A stretch of 64,000 nt of DNA from the NCBI GenBank assembly GCA_039621445.1, contig CP154955.1, positions 57,196,619 to 57,260,618 on the forward strand, read 5' to 3'. The notes beneath the pieces were generated by a model. It had not been told where the DNA came from, did not search any database, and saw only the letters and a list, made by a program, of their open reading frames with translations. Source of the DNA: Euglena gracilis. Taxonomy: Eukaryota > Euglenida > Euglenophyceae > Euglenales. The position numbers and the translations under genes are program-made. Positions 1-10,464 of the stretch are shown one piece after another; within the stretch, counting starts at the first letter, position 1; each line of letters begins with the position of its first letter.

Positions 1-2100
1 TGAACCTTGCAGAATGACACCATTGGTGTTGCACATGATGACCATTGGGTCCTCCGAATTTCTCGGTAAGGGGGTCCCACTGAATAAAGTGGGGGGTCCG
101 AATTATATCGGTAAGGGGGTCCCACGGAATAGAGTGAGGGGGGGGTGGGGCAAGAATGCTGTTAGTGTGGTAAGCAGAAAAAAATACTGCAAATATGATA
201 AAATCTCATCATTTGTGACTATGCCACTGAGAAATACTGACTTTTGTCAGATTTTTAGGGAAATCCCTGTCAGGATTTAGGGCAGAAATGCAGATTCTGC
301 GTCGAGAATTGCATTTTTGTCACCAAAAGTGCAACTTCGTTGCATTTTGAGTCATGAAGACTGCAAATTCGCCAAGTGCACATAGTGCTTGTTGAGAGTG
401 TCCAATAACACTGCATGTTTGTTGTTTTTACAGATTTTGGGATTTGGGTGTCTAATAACACCACATCACCCAAAAAGCTGTAAAATTGTGCAAAGATATT
501 GCAAACAAGCAAAAATACGCTTGAAAATACAAGTAAAACATGTCTATGACATCTTGAGCAAAGGAAAAATTGCCAATATCAGCATATCCCTTTGCTTTCC
601 ATTCTGGCATAGTGCCTCATGGTCACTCCCATTAGGGATATGAGTGCCAGAATAGGGAAAAATCACCAAAAATTGCAGAAAATCAATGATTGAAATGAAA
701 ATATGCACATAAGTGCTCCTAAAAATGATTCTAGTGAGTCGAAATGACTCCAAATTGTGGGCTATAGCCCTCTGAACTGTACCAGGCCTAATAGCCCATA
801 CAGAGGGGGCAATGGGCAGAATGCTGCCAAAGGAGCTTAAAAATGGCCATTAGCCAAACTGGTAACCAATGGTAATTAGCCATCAGAAACGATGTAGGGT
901 ACAGTATAGAAGCCTTTCAGGCTGATTTGCCAGTCTGGTACACGATCGTACAAGATCTGGCTGAAATTTTGGCTTTTGGCCAGATTGGCTGGGCTTAATT
1001 CAATTTTTCACGATCTCTCCAAATAAGAGTACCGTGCAGAGTTACAGCGATCTGTTTGCACCGCTGGACGGCTCATCGAACGAGCTTTCGAATGAGGGGT
1101 AACATGGCCTATCGGCCAGCTACAGGCGCTGAGATACGTCTTTGACCTTTTGCCTGTGTGAGTGAGCTTTTGTTATAAGCTCCCATAATTTATTCTACAA
1201 AGACAACTTTTGGTTCCTATCTCATAGGCACTACTACATACAGTCAAAACCTCATGGCACGAGGTGCCAGAAATTTTGAAGCTTTTGTGGTGGTTTTGAG
1301 GCTATGCCAAAGTGACACTTATGCAAATCTGCATAAAACTAGCCTATTTGGCTTGTTTTGGCCAATTCAGCCATTTTCAGCAATGTAATATGGCTTTTTG
1401 TGCCATTTTTTGAGGTCCTATGGACTTTTCACTTTATAATATGGATTTGTGGACCTTTGGTCCTTTTGGTCCTTGCAAGTTGTGCAAATTGGTCCTATGG
1501 ACCCATGGACCACATGGGTAATGGCCTAAAACCCTTGCACATCATAGGTTGTATTGGTCACATAGACCTAAGGCTAAGTGGTCAAGTCCATAAAAATGCA
1601 TGTTTGAATGAATTTTCTTCATTTTCTTTTGGGGGGGGGCAACTATGTTGCAGATTTTCTCAAGGAATTCAACTTATTTCCCTATCGGGATTCACTTCTG
1701 TAATTTTGAGCATTTTCCCATATCGGGATTGCATTTTGCCAAAATAATAAGCCATTTAAGCACAAAGCTGCTATTTAAGCACAAGTTGGATAAGTTTTCG
1801 GGAAAAATGCAGTATTTGCAATACATCCCAAAAACTTTATCACATGACTTGTGTTGCTCTATAGAGCTTTGGGAACACCAAAATATTTTTGGTGTGGGAG
1901 TGGATTGGGCAAAAAAAAACGTATTCACATAAAACTTCACTTCTTGTTTGTTGTCACCAAACAAAATCTGCAATTTGATCATGTGGAACAGAAACAAACA
2001 TCCATAAACAGAGTTGGGGATTTCCACACATATAACTTTGGGAAGGATTCCCAAAAGAATATGGGTGGTTTGGGCGTATACCCATGTCTCATAAATGCAC
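1..2100. other. Gene-free stretch
   Basis: No coding region could be supported here. The short open frames, the longest about 129 codons at 1358-1747 on the plus strand, resemble no family I know and sit in AT-rich sequence. Visible structure is limited to a duplicated 44-bp unit near the left edge and short duplicated phrases such as CCATATCGGGATT around 1680-1730. There are also GGTCC/GGACC palindromic stretches near 1460-1520. Confidence 0.5.
54..143. repeat. Two-copy 44-bp direct repeat
   Basis: Two adjacent units begin with CCGAATT and share the core CGGTAAGGGGGTCCCAC followed by GAATA-AGTG. The first starts at 54 and the second at 98. The units differ at a few positions, so the duplication is not recent. 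The array may continue beyond the left edge of the window. Confidence 0.75.
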
Positions 2101-2129
2101 GATAGTGCTCACACGACATTGGGAGAAAG

Positions 2130-2385
2130 GGGGGTTGCTGAGGTGGGTGGCGCGATACGCGCGGGGTCTAGCGCGATACGCGCATGATATGGCGCGATAC
2201 GCGGGGGGGGGGGGGCAGTTGCCTCACTGCACAACATGTGCGTGGGGGGGGGGGTAGGCTTGGAAGCGCGATATGCGCAGGATTCGCGCGACGCGCGGTG
2301 TGCGCAATTAGCGCTTGGGGGGGAATGTGAGCTATGCGCATCGGCATTGATGTGCGCTATGCGCTTCGGGGGGAATGTGCACATA
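2130..2385. repeat. Array of GCGCGATACGCGC-like palindromes with G runs
   Basis: Short near-palindromes of the form GCGCGATACGCGC, GCGCGATATGCGC and GTGCGCTATGCGC recur at roughly 20-60 bp spacing. They are separated by G homopolymers of 8-13 bases. The region lies just left of the remnant of element A and has no coding character. Similar TAGCGCAA/TTGCGCTA phrases recur near 29.98-30.12 kb. Confidence 0.7.
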
Positions 2386-2439
2386 GTGCTGAATTTGTCT
2401 TGCACTTGACAAAAATCGGTCAATGAATAGAGCTCTCCG

Positions 2440-3160
2440 TTGGAGATAGAGTGTGGGGGGATTAGTTTTGATGTATATATTCACCTTTGTGTTTGGTTGG
2501 TGATTGTGTGGAAAGTTCTCCCAGAGTGCACACCATGGGGGGGAGGTGCGGAGTAGTTGTCCTGGTCGCACATGTCGGTCTGGGGGGGGGGTGGAGTGTG
2601 TAAGAAAAATTGTATGCGAATTTGAGCTGCGGGGGGTGTACAGGATTGTCTGCAATCGACAAACCTGGTGGAAAACGAAACGTTGGAAGCAGCTGGGCGA
2701 CTACTCGACACCGTTTAAACTTCAGGCCTTAGGGCTTTCGTCTTGGAACCCAGTGGAACGAATGGGGGTTAAGCTACTTGTTACCCCTACCGCATGTGGA
2801 ACGTTTGTGAATATGCGGTGGGTAGGGGGGGCACTTTCTCTTTACCCCGGGTTGAAAACGGTGTTGGTGTTGTTGAAAACGGTGTTGCTGTCATCGAAAA
2901 CGGTGTGTAAAAGTGATGATTAGTGGAAGTTTGCGGGGGGGAAGAATTTTGCGGTGTAGTGTGCATTCTTGGAGCGGGAATCCACTCAACCACATGGTCA
3001 TTCATGGGCTATATGTCAAAGGTTCGTGTAAATTTTGAGCGGGGACACCAGAAAATCCTTGCACACTGACCAGAAAGGATACTGGGCAGGGGATGACTAG
3101 GGTCGCGACTCCTGTCACCTCCTTTCTAGTAGCCTCTGTAGTCCGCATCCTTGGATTTTT
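2440..3160 (-). pseudogene. Remnant of the element A post-gag linker, protease core deleted
   Basis: Minus-strand fragments here match the Pro/Ser/Thr-rich linker that follows the protease in element B. At nucleotide level the segments at 2690-2760 and 56535-56610 share long stretches around CAGCTGGGCGACTACTCGAC and GGGCTTTCGTCTTG. Reading frames are broken by several stops. The DTG protease motif present in B is absent, and only about 170 bp separate the gag stop from linker sequence, against roughly 480 bp in B. I infer an internal deletion covering the protease core. Confidence 0.65.
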
Positions 3161-3167
3161 GGTTCCT

Positions 3168-6100
3168 TCACTCAAAAACCGAACCGGTGGCCATATCAGC
3201 CGTTGACTTTCTTGACGCATATACGTCTCTGACTATATGAGCGCTAAAGCAGGGATGATCCATTTGGATATGATGGGTATCATCCCCCTCCCTGCCCCAA
3301 GCCGGGTGATAATCCTCGATAGAGGTTGTTCTTTGACATACCTTGTGCCTTTTGGCTAAAGTGTGATCTTTTGAACTGCGACTCATATCGCGATGGCTAT
3401 GGCTTGGGTGGTGAGAGTTCGCATAGCGACAGTTGAGGGAGGGGTGGTTGGTGGATCCGCACAGTGAACATGTGGATCGTGATTGGTATTTTGATTTTTG
3501 CGAATGCGCATTTTGTGAAAAACGAGAAATGCATGATGAGGCTGATCCTCTTGGGCTTGCGTTGCGCTGTCGCGCTGCAGGATTTGAACAATTGCAAGAT
3601 ATATGACCCTTTTTGTTACACAAAAAGCACAATTTGTCCGAAAATTCTTCCGAAGAGCGCGAGTTGCGCGATTTGGATTCCGCCAAAGCGGTATGTGATA
3701 AGTGTGACACTTTTTTCACAGAACTGACTTGTATAGCGGGTATTTCTGCTGTGGGGTGGCTCGTATAAGCCGACTGAATTTGTCCCAGAAGCTGTGATAG
3801 CTTCAGTTGTTTGGAAACATAGTTCCATCGCTCATCGAGCGTCAAAATATGTCCCGCGAGTTCCTCACGGTTAATTTCTTTGATAATTTTGGGTATAAAG
3901 TGCAGTAATACTGCGTCAAATTGCTCTTTCATTTGGATTTCGCCTAACTCGTCTACTTCGGCTGCCAAACAAAGCCATTTTGAGTACCATAGGTCTATCG
4001 ACCTCCATTTTCGGTCATGGGGGGCACATTGCCGCCATTTTCTCTCCAGAGTGATTCTGGAAACCAAACTTGAACATGATGAAGCATATTGCTCAACCAA
4101 ATCCTGAAAAGAAATGCGCCCGCGTATGACCAATTGTCTGGCGCGTTCCTTTTCGTCCTTTGGTAAACAGTCTATGAATTCCATTTTGATTACTTCTGGG
4201 TTTCCGTCTTGGGTTGGACCCTTCAAGTCCCAGAAGTACTCCCAGTCACGGAAAAATTGTTTCCATGTGGTGGGGTCACCGTCCCATTGGGGCTTCACCT
4301 TATTCGCGATAGCGATGATTCCTTTTATATCTTTCTGAGACTCCCATGGCCCTTCGGTGGTATTCAAGGAGGTTGGGCCTGGGCGCAAAACCGCACCATG
4401 CGCGGGTACCTCGGTGGTTGCACCAAGTGTACTTTTGGGTGTAATTTGCGAATGCGCATTCAATTTTCCACTTGGTGTACCATAGGTACCTTGCAAACTT
4501 GGTGAATCGCGAATGCGCGAATGGTGATGCTGATACATCTGAGGATCAATACCATGTGCGGGAGTGCGGCTCATACCGCGACAAAGTTCATATTCCCAAA
4601 TTTTTCGATTTCTTTGAGGGTTTCGCTTGGCTTTCTCTTGAAAACCAACCCCATCATCCAAAAAATGGTCCATTGGGACTGGTACCGCTGGGGGAGGGAC
4701 CACTGCATGAGCAGAATCGTAATTTTGTGGCAATGTGCCAATAGGCTCTGCCACAGGTGCGCTACTGGCGCTTTTGGAGCTGGAATCTGCGGCAAGTGTG
4801 CCTACAACACCCGTATCGGGTTTTTGTTGTAATAAACGCAATTGTGCGTGTACTTGATCCAAATTTTCTGTAAAGTCACCAAAATTTTTCTCCAAATCAT
4901 CGAGAATTTTCAGATGATCGGTGATTGCACCAATATCTTCCTGCAAACGCTTAATACGCCTGCGGTGTTTGGACATATCGTCCAGAAGAGCGATTTTGTC
5001 AGAAAAAGACCGGAAATCTTGCGAAATTTTTGAAAAACCTCTTTCCAATTCCCGTAGACGCACAGCTAGAGTGTGCACCGCTTCGGAAATTGACTCCAAT
5101 TCTGGAGATGGTTTGGAAGGAGGGGTATTTTGTGGATTCCGCACGTTTTCAGCCATTGGCTGTTCCAAAAACACCGAAACTTGCGCGGATAGCGCTGAGA
5201 AATCTTTTTGCAAGTTTTTGATTTGCTGATTCACTGCTTCTTCGGTCCGTATCGGACCGTCACAAAATTCTTTCCTGACTTGGTGATTTTCATCACGCAT
5301 ATCTGCAGAAAATCGCTGAAATTCTAAATGATGTGAACATGGTACCGCATTGCGGTTCTGCAACTCCGCAATTGCGGTTTGGATGTCAACAATATTATTC
5401 TGCCACCGTTGGTGGTAAGCATCCTGCCTGCTTGCGATATTCGCGATATGGGCGTAAAAACTTGTTATTTCAGCAGAATTTTCACCACACCTGCATGATT
5501 TTCGCTCCAACCGGGAAAGTCTTTCCTCCAATTGCTGCACATAAGTGCTGGAAGCGAAACCTTCACCAGGTTGGGTGTGCATATGGTGAAAATTTGCCGA
5601 TTCACGGCTCAGTTGTATAATGCGCTGTTGCGCTTCCTGGAATGCAGTGAACTGCTCCAAGGTAACAAAATCTCCCATATCAGGATTTTTGTGCTCAAAA
5701 AGTGCCGTTATTGGCTCCAGTTGATCAGAAAAAGCCTGCAAACTATGTTGCAACTGGGAAAAATTCGCATCATTGCGGGATTGTATTTCACACACTGTCT
5801 CACTCACTTTTTGGATTCTTTGTGGCAATTGTGCCTGCAAAGGTGTCTCAAAACCTTGGCGCAAATTTGCCAAATCCATACAGGGCAATGCAAGAAAAGA
5901 ACCCGTATCGGGTGGTGCTTGCAATTGTCCTATAGGACTTGGATCTGTGAGCGCATGGGGAGGTTGGATAAAACATGGTGTTTCTAACCCACCCTCAACA
6001 AAAAGTTGATGTGGCGCAACCGCCTCAGAATCAAATGTGCCTATCGGCAATAGTGCGAGATCTCGCTGGGGGGAAAAACTGTCAGCCGATCGGCTTTCCA

Positions 6101-6482
6101 ACAAGAGGGGTTGTGGCAGTTGGGCTATATTCTGCTCGATAGAGCTAGACACCGATGGGTGTAGGGGAGCCCATTGGGCGGGGGAATGCTCGATAGAGCT
6201 GGAGAAATGGGTGGGGAATTGCTCATTAGAGCTTGTGATTTGGGTGGGGGGATGCTCAATAGAGCTGGAAAACAGGGTGGGGGGTTGCTCAATGGAGCTG
6301 GGGATTTGGGTGGGGGGATGCTCAGTAGAGCTGGGGATTTGTGTGGGGGGATGCTCAATAGAGCTGGGGGTATACCTTGACTGGAGCACATACTCCTCTT
6401 GTGACAATTCATGTGAAGTGCTTCTCAAAGAACCAATCAATTCTTGGTAATCGATGAGTGTGTTGGTGCTTGAGCTCTGCAT
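3168..6482 (-). CDS. Gag polyprotein of element A (1104 aa)
   Basis: This is the structural protein that would package element RNA into cytoplasmic particles. From the N terminus it has a Ser/Ile/Glu/His/Pro-rich repeat section (about residues 30-110) and a long Gln/Glu-rich helical and coiled-coil-like middle (about 200-580). A globular Gag core follows with typical tryptophans around the phrase WKQFFRDWEYFW. Near the C terminus are two CX2CX4HX4C zinc knuckles, at about residues 952-965 and 1005-1018. The start ATG is supported by alignment with the Gag of element B, which begins with the same MQS. The frame is fully open, unlike the B copy. The stop is TGA. Family placement rests on zinc knuckles and context; the N-terminal half has no assigned function. 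Confidence 0.85.
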   Translation of the reverse strand: MQSSSTNTLIDYQELIGSLRSTSHELSQEEYVLQSRYTPSSIEHPPTQIPSSTEHPPTQIPSSIEQPPTLFSSSIEHPPTQITSSNEQFPTHFSSSIEHSPAQWAPLHPSVSSSIEQNIAQLPQPLLLESRSADSFSPQRDLALLPIGTFDSEAVAPHQLFVEGGLETPCFIQPPHALTDPSPIGQLQAPPDTGSFLALPCMDLANLRQGFETPLQAQLPQRIQKVSETVCEIQSRNDANFSQLQHSLQAFSDQLEPITALFEHKNPDMGDFVTLEQFTAFQEAQQRIIQLSRESANFHHMHTQPGEGFASSTYVQQLEERLSRLERKSCRCGENSAEITSFYAHIANIASRQDAYHQRWQNNIVDIQTAIAELQNRNAVPCSHHLEFQRFSADMRDENHQVRKEFCDGPIRTEEAVNQQIKNLQKDFSALSAQVSVFLEQPMAENVRNPQNTPPSKPSPELESISEAVHTLAVRLRELERGFSKISQDFRSFSDKIALLDDMSKHRRRIKRLQEDIGAITDHLKILDDLEKNFGDFTENLDQVHAQLRLLQQKPDTGVVGTLAADSSSKSASSAPVAEPIGTLPQNYDSAHAVVPPPAVPVPMDHFLDDGVGFQEKAKRNPQRNRKIWEYELCRGMSRTPAHGIDPQMYQHHHSRIRDSPSLQGTYGTPSGKLNAHSQITPKSTLGATTEVPAHGAVLRPGPTSLNTTEGPWESQKDIKGIIAIANKVKPQWDGDPTTWKQFFRDWEYFWDLKGPTQDGNPEVIKMEFIDCLPKDEKERARQLVIRGRISFQDLVEQYASSCSSLVSRITLERKWRQCAPHDRKWRSIDLWYSKWLCLAAEVDELGEIQMKEQFDAVLLHFIPKIIKEINREELAGHILTLDERWNYVSKQLKLSQLLGQIQSAYTSHPTAEIPAIQVSSVKKVSHLSHTALAESKSRNSRSSEEFSDKLCFLCNKKGHISCNCSNPAARQRNASPRGSASSCISRFSQNAHSQKSKYQSRSTCSLCGSTNHPSLNCRYANSHHPSHSHRDMSRSSKDHTLAKRHKVCQRTTSIEDYHPAWGREGDDTHHIQMDHPCFSAHIVRDVYASRKSTADMATGSVFE
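6140..6380 (-). repeat. In-frame ~33-bp tandem repeat in the gag N terminus
   Basis: About seven imperfect units encode variants of SSIEHPPTQIP. On the plus strand they appear as GGATGCTCAATAGAGCTGGGG-like blocks. The unit length is a multiple of three, so copy changes keep the gag frame. Element B has no matching array at this position, so the expansion is specific to A. Confidence 0.85.
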
Positions 6483-6715
6483 ATTTTTATTTGCAGAAAA
6501 AACACAAGCAAACCCAAAAAGGTAAGCAAAGGAACAAACTTAGAAGGATGTGGCAGCGTATACTGCCCAGAGCCTCCTGAAGCTTGTACTTGTGCTTGGA
6601 AGTTGGCTCCAAACAGCTCGTGGATGCTTTGTAGCCTATAGGCTCAGCACCACTCACTGTTTGAAGTCACCTGTTAAGATGAGGGGGAGAGAAGGGGTGT
6701 AGGAAAGAAACCAAA

Positions 6716-6860
6716 TCTGCTACCAAGTGTACTCCTTGGTAGTCTTTCTGTTTGTGAAGTATGTGTAGGTTCGTAACCTATTCTGCTACCAAGTGTACGC
6801 CTTGGTAGTCCTTCTGTTTGTGAAGTATGTGTAGGTTCGTAACCTAGTCTGCTACCAAGT
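6716..6860 (-). promoter_or_regulatory. Tandem primer-binding-site leader of element A
   Basis: On the minus strand TGGTAGCAGA occurs three times at a 66-bp period (plus-strand TCTGCTACCA starting at 6716, 6782 and 6848). This decamer is complementary to the 3' end of an initiator tRNA-Met of the TCTGCTA-CCA type, the usual minus-strand primer of many LTR elements. The rightmost copy lies two bases from the inferred LTR end. The second and third copies are preceded on the plus strand by a small hairpin, TAGGTT-CGT-AACCTA, at the place of a tRNA T-arm. Element B shows the same arrangement with a 70-bp period. Confidence 0.75.
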
Positions 6861-7294
6861 GTACGTCCCCTGACTCTATTCCCACTACCTGTCGGCCTAC
6901 TTACACCCTCCCGTGGGAACAGAACCAGGAGAGTAACAAAAAAGAAAGTCTTTCACTTAACTATTAGTTTTTATTGCCTTTGGGCTTATGCAGAGCACAA
7001 GGCAGGTGGAGGAGCCCTATGGGCTACGGAAATCGATGCCAAGTTCTTGGCTGTCCTTTCAGGACTTCAAATCAGAAAAATCCAACTTGAAACTCAAGTC
7101 TTGAATCAAAGACCAGAATGGAATAAAATAATACCACCTGTGAAAAGAGAAGGCAGATCCGAGATAGGATAGGCCATTCCTAATTCTGCAATTTGTATTG
7201 CAGAAACTGGAATGATACTATCTGGCATGCCACTGTACATTCTGCAGATTGCTGCTATGCACAGTGCCATGTTCATGCTGCCTGGTACACACAC
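6860..7294 (-). repeat. 5' LTR of element A
   Basis: The boundaries are inferred. On the minus strand the segment opens with TGTGTACCAGGCAGC and ends with ACGTACA, directly before the primer-binding site, giving the usual TG...CA ends. Its outer 170 bp are closely repeated at 11400-11577. A shorter core around ACCACCTGTG-A-AGAGAAGG is shared with the LTR of element B near 61980. No matching 3' LTR was found left of gag, which fits a truncated element. Confidence 0.65.
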
Positions 7295-9220
7295 ACCCCC
7301 CCCAGGAGGCCACAGAGGCAACCGAGCCAGGACACCCCCCCCCGGGGCCCAGAGGCCACAAACCCAAGACCGCCCCCCCCCCCGGGGGCCAAGAGGCCAC
7401 AAACACAAGACCGCCCCCCCCCGGGGGCCCAGGGGCCACCAACCAAGGCCGTCCCCCCCCGGGGGGCCAGAGAGCACGACCAAAGACCCCCACACACCAA
7501 GGCAGAAGACCCCAGGGGGAGCCCCCTGGGCAAAAAAAAAACACCCCCCGGACCCCCCGGGACCAAAAAATAAATAAATAAATAAAACGCCCCCCGGACC
7601 CCCCCCCGGGAAACAAAAGGCGCCCCTCCCCCCAGGGGCGCCCAAACCCACCGGAGCCCCAGACCACCAAGCGAGAACCGATGAGGGCGCAAGGAGCACC
7701 CCCCCCAGAGCGCCACAGGAGAACCGAGCAGGCGCAAGAGAGAGATAGGCACCCCCCCCCCAGCCAGCCGAAGGAAGCCAGTGTCGGCTGCCGCTGGCGT
7801 CGGCAGCCAAAAATTTCCCAGAAAATTCCCAAAACCCCCAGTAGGAACCAACAGAGCAAGTCAACCGCCACGCGAGTGGAATTGGAACCCCAGCAAATTA
7901 CAGGAAGAATTTGAGAATTCGAATTGGGAATCACAAAAGCAGAAAAGTCAATTGAGAATTGAACAATCAAAAGGATCAATTCAATTCTTTCAAGAAATCA
8001 AGGCATTGCTTTCCAACTTGTCCCTACCCACCAACAGCAGGTGAACACAAGGTACCTGCCCATCCTCTCAGCAAGGTTTGTCTTGTGCTGCTGATTTGTT
8101 CACCTAAGTAGGTGGGTTGGTTTGTCTTTGTTGCTTCAGCCTTTCAGTTGAAAAGTTCCAGTTGGAAAATGGGGAAAAACCAACAATGGTGGCAAAAAAA
8201 GATCCTACGCGGGGCAACTGGGGACCCCGGGTCGGGGGGGCACACCTCACCCCCTTCACCGCCGGTTGGCATGTTCGAAAACGGGGCCCAATTTCAGAAA
8301 GGCCCTGGCCTGAGCCCTCCAGGGCCAGGAAAAAGTGGTTGCGGCCCCGGCAGCCCCCCCGGGCGAGCGGGGTCCCGGACCCCCAACACCTGGCAGGGGG
8401 CAAAGGAGGCGAGCCGAAGTGACCCCCCAGGCACCAGAAAGACCCAAGGGAGCCCAAGGGACCACACCCCCCCCCCCAACCAGCCGGGGAGCGCACCGCC
8501 CGCCCGAAAGGTTCAACGCTCCGGGCTGTTCCCCCAGCTTGCAGGTCGGCGCGGCGCGGCTGCCAAGCCACCCAGCAGGACAGAGGCCCCCGCCCAGAGC
8601 CCGGAGGAGTTCCACCCCCTCCCAGCTCACACACGAGGGGCGCCCCCGGGCAACAAACGCCAAAGGCCAAGGTCGCGGGCAAGGCCACACCCCTGCCCTC
8701 CGTATACCCGAACCGCCCCGACGTTTGTTTGTACATTTCGTTTACTTCGCCGATGAGGTGCACATCGCCCCCCGCTCCCGCCTCCGAGGTTAGCCGAAGC
8801 AGGCGAGGCCGGGAGTCTCGGTAGGAACGGGAGTGTGGGCGGCGGAAGGCGGCCTGGCGCCTGCGCACTGGAATTAGCGAATATTCTGCCTTTCCGCTGC
8901 TTTTTTACCTGTGTACTTTCCCCCCCCCAGGTTCTCTCTTCCGAATGTTTCATTCAAAGAATTGTGCATGCTGAATCAGGAAGGAACAAAATGTCAACCT
9001 GAATCCAAGAAAACAATTGTCCAAGAAATTCAAAAAGTCAATCCGGAAGGCCAAGCAAAAGGGGAAACCAAGGCAGCAATTCAAATTAAAAAAGAAGGGC
9101 AACCGGCGCTGAAAAGCAAGGTGAAGGTGTTCTTCCGCCCCCCCGCTACCCTTTTTTAAAATTCAAACCAGGCTTTTCCTCCCCCCTCCTACTGCTTCAG
9201 GGGCACCCCTAAGGAGTTCA
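7295..9220. other. GC-rich, homopolymer-rich stretch without a supportable gene
   Basis: The stretch is dominated by C runs on the plus strand with GGGGCCC-type blocks. Long open frames occur on both strands at once, as expected of stop-poor GC-rich sequence. Two short plus-strand pieces have a more protein-like composition (about 7870-8040, Gln/Glu/Ser-rich, and 8940-9150, Lys/Glu/Gln-rich), but I recognise neither. Confidence 0.45.
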
Positions 9221-9224
9221 CATA

Positions 9225-9520
9225 TGGCACAAAGAGGGGCCCCCATACCTGGGGTATGGGGGTGGTATGGGGGTGGTATGGGGGTCACATATGGCACAAA
9301 GTGGGGCCCCCTCACCCTGGGTGAGGGGTGGGTGAGGGGGGGGTGAGGGGGGGGTGAGGGGGGGTGTGGGGAGCGTGAGGGGGGGGGGGGAGGGGGGGTG
9401 AGGGGGGGTGAGGGGGGGTGAGGGGTGGGGTGAGGGGGTGGGGTGAGGGGTGGTGTGAGGGGTGGGTGAGGGGTGGGTGAGGGGTGAGGGGTGAGTGTTG
9501 GGGGGTGAGGGTTGGGTGGG
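9225..9520. repeat. G-rich minisatellite (GGTATGGGGGT and GGGTGAGGGGT units)
   Basis: A short block of GGGGGTGGTATG units is followed by a long block of GGGTGAGGGG units. Each is introduced by the same phrase, CATATGGCACAAAG-GGGGCCCC. The purine-only plus strand has many runs of four or more G and should form G-quadruplexes. Open frames in this block are low-complexity artefacts. Confidence 0.85.
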
Positions 9521-9529
9521 CGCGATTTG

Positions 9530-9900
9530 ACCACAGAGCGCGATTTGGCCACAAAAATGACCGGTAGACAAGGATGAGGTTATTTTTTTTGCCGGGGGGG
9601 TTGGGGGGGGGGCGGGCCCCCCCCCCCGGGCAATCGAGCAGTTTCATACGCCGCGCGATTTGACCACAGAGCGCAAATTGGCCAAAAAAAAAAAACGGTA
9701 GACAAGGATGAGGTTATTTTTTTTGCCGGGGGGGGGTCCGGGGGGGGCGGGAGCCCCCCCCGGGCAATCGAGCAGTTTCATACGCCGCGCGATTTGACCA
9801 CAGAGCGTGATTTGGCACAAAAAAAGACCGGTAGACGAGGATGAGGTTATTTTTTTTGCCGGGGGGGGGCGGGGGGGGGGCGGGAGCCCCCCCCCCGAGC
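9530..9900. repeat. Three tandem ~120-bp units with a G-run/C-run hairpin
   Basis: Each unit contains GCGCGATTTGACCACAGAGCG, then CGGTAGAC-AGGATGAGGTTATTTTTTTTGCCGG. A G homopolymer block, a C homopolymer block and CGAGCAGTTTCATACGC follow. The G run followed by a C run would fold back on itself. A related block of units lies at 10470-10845. Confidence 0.85.
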
Positions 9901-9982
9901 AGTTGAACAATTGAATATGTTCCGCGATTTGCACAGAAAATGATCGATCAGAAGAAATAACACCCATATTTCCGGCACTATG

Positions 9983-10375
9983 GTGGGTGAGGGGGGGGTG
10001 AGGGGGGGGGGAGGGGGGGGGGTGGGGTGGGGTGAGGGGTGGGGTGAGGGGGGGTGAGGGGTGAGGGGTGAGGGGTGAGGGGTGGGTGAGGGGTGGGTGA
10101 GGGGTGGGTGAGGGGTGGGTGAGGGGTGGGTGAGGGGTGGGTGAGGGGTGGGTGAGGGGTGGGTGAGGGGGGGGTGAGGGGTGGGTGAGGGTGAGGGGTG
10201 GGTGAGGGGGCCCCAATTTGTGCCATGACTCATGGGGGTGGTATGGTGGTGGTATGGGGGTGGTATGGTGGTGGTATGGGGGTGGTATGGGGGTGGTATG
10301 GGGGGGTATGGGGGGGTATGGGGGTGGTATGGGGTATGGGCTATGGTGTATGGCGGGTATGAGGGGGTATGGGGG
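9983..10375. repeat. Second G-rich minisatellite block
   Basis: About twenty GGTGAGGGGTGG-type units (9983-10210) meet GGGGCCCCAATTTGTGCCATGACTC. About fifteen TATGGGGGTGG-type units (10230-10375) follow. The junction phrase is the reverse complement of the one at 9222 and 9288, so the blocks have been rearranged relative to each other. Confidence 0.85.
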
Positions 10376-10464
10376 GCGCATGGTAGGATAGTGTTTGGGG
10401 ATATTGTTGATGTGGTTGGCTGAAAAAGGGAGATCCTGCAGTCCCCCCAATCCTGCAAGCCCCC

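Larger units (their letters stand above)
2440..7294 (-). mobile_element. Element A: truncated Ty3/Gypsy-type LTR retrotransposon
   Basis: Read from right to left, this element has an LTR, a leader with three primer-binding-site copies, an intact gag, and a short remnant of the gag-distal linker. The order and the proteins match element B at 52.3-62.1 kb. Compared with B, the protease active site, RT, RNase H and integrase are missing. Similarity to B ends near 2440. The element therefore could not move on its own polymerase. Its full-length gag against a missing pol suggests a Gag-only or parasitic derivative, or a simple 3' truncation. Confidence 0.8.

Noticed and set aside
7106-7979. Long open frames of about 250 codons on the minus strand in the GC-rich stretch
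   Set aside because: Open frames occur in several phases on both strands at once, and the proteins are Gly/Pro low complexity. This is expected from stop-poor G/C homopolymer sequence.
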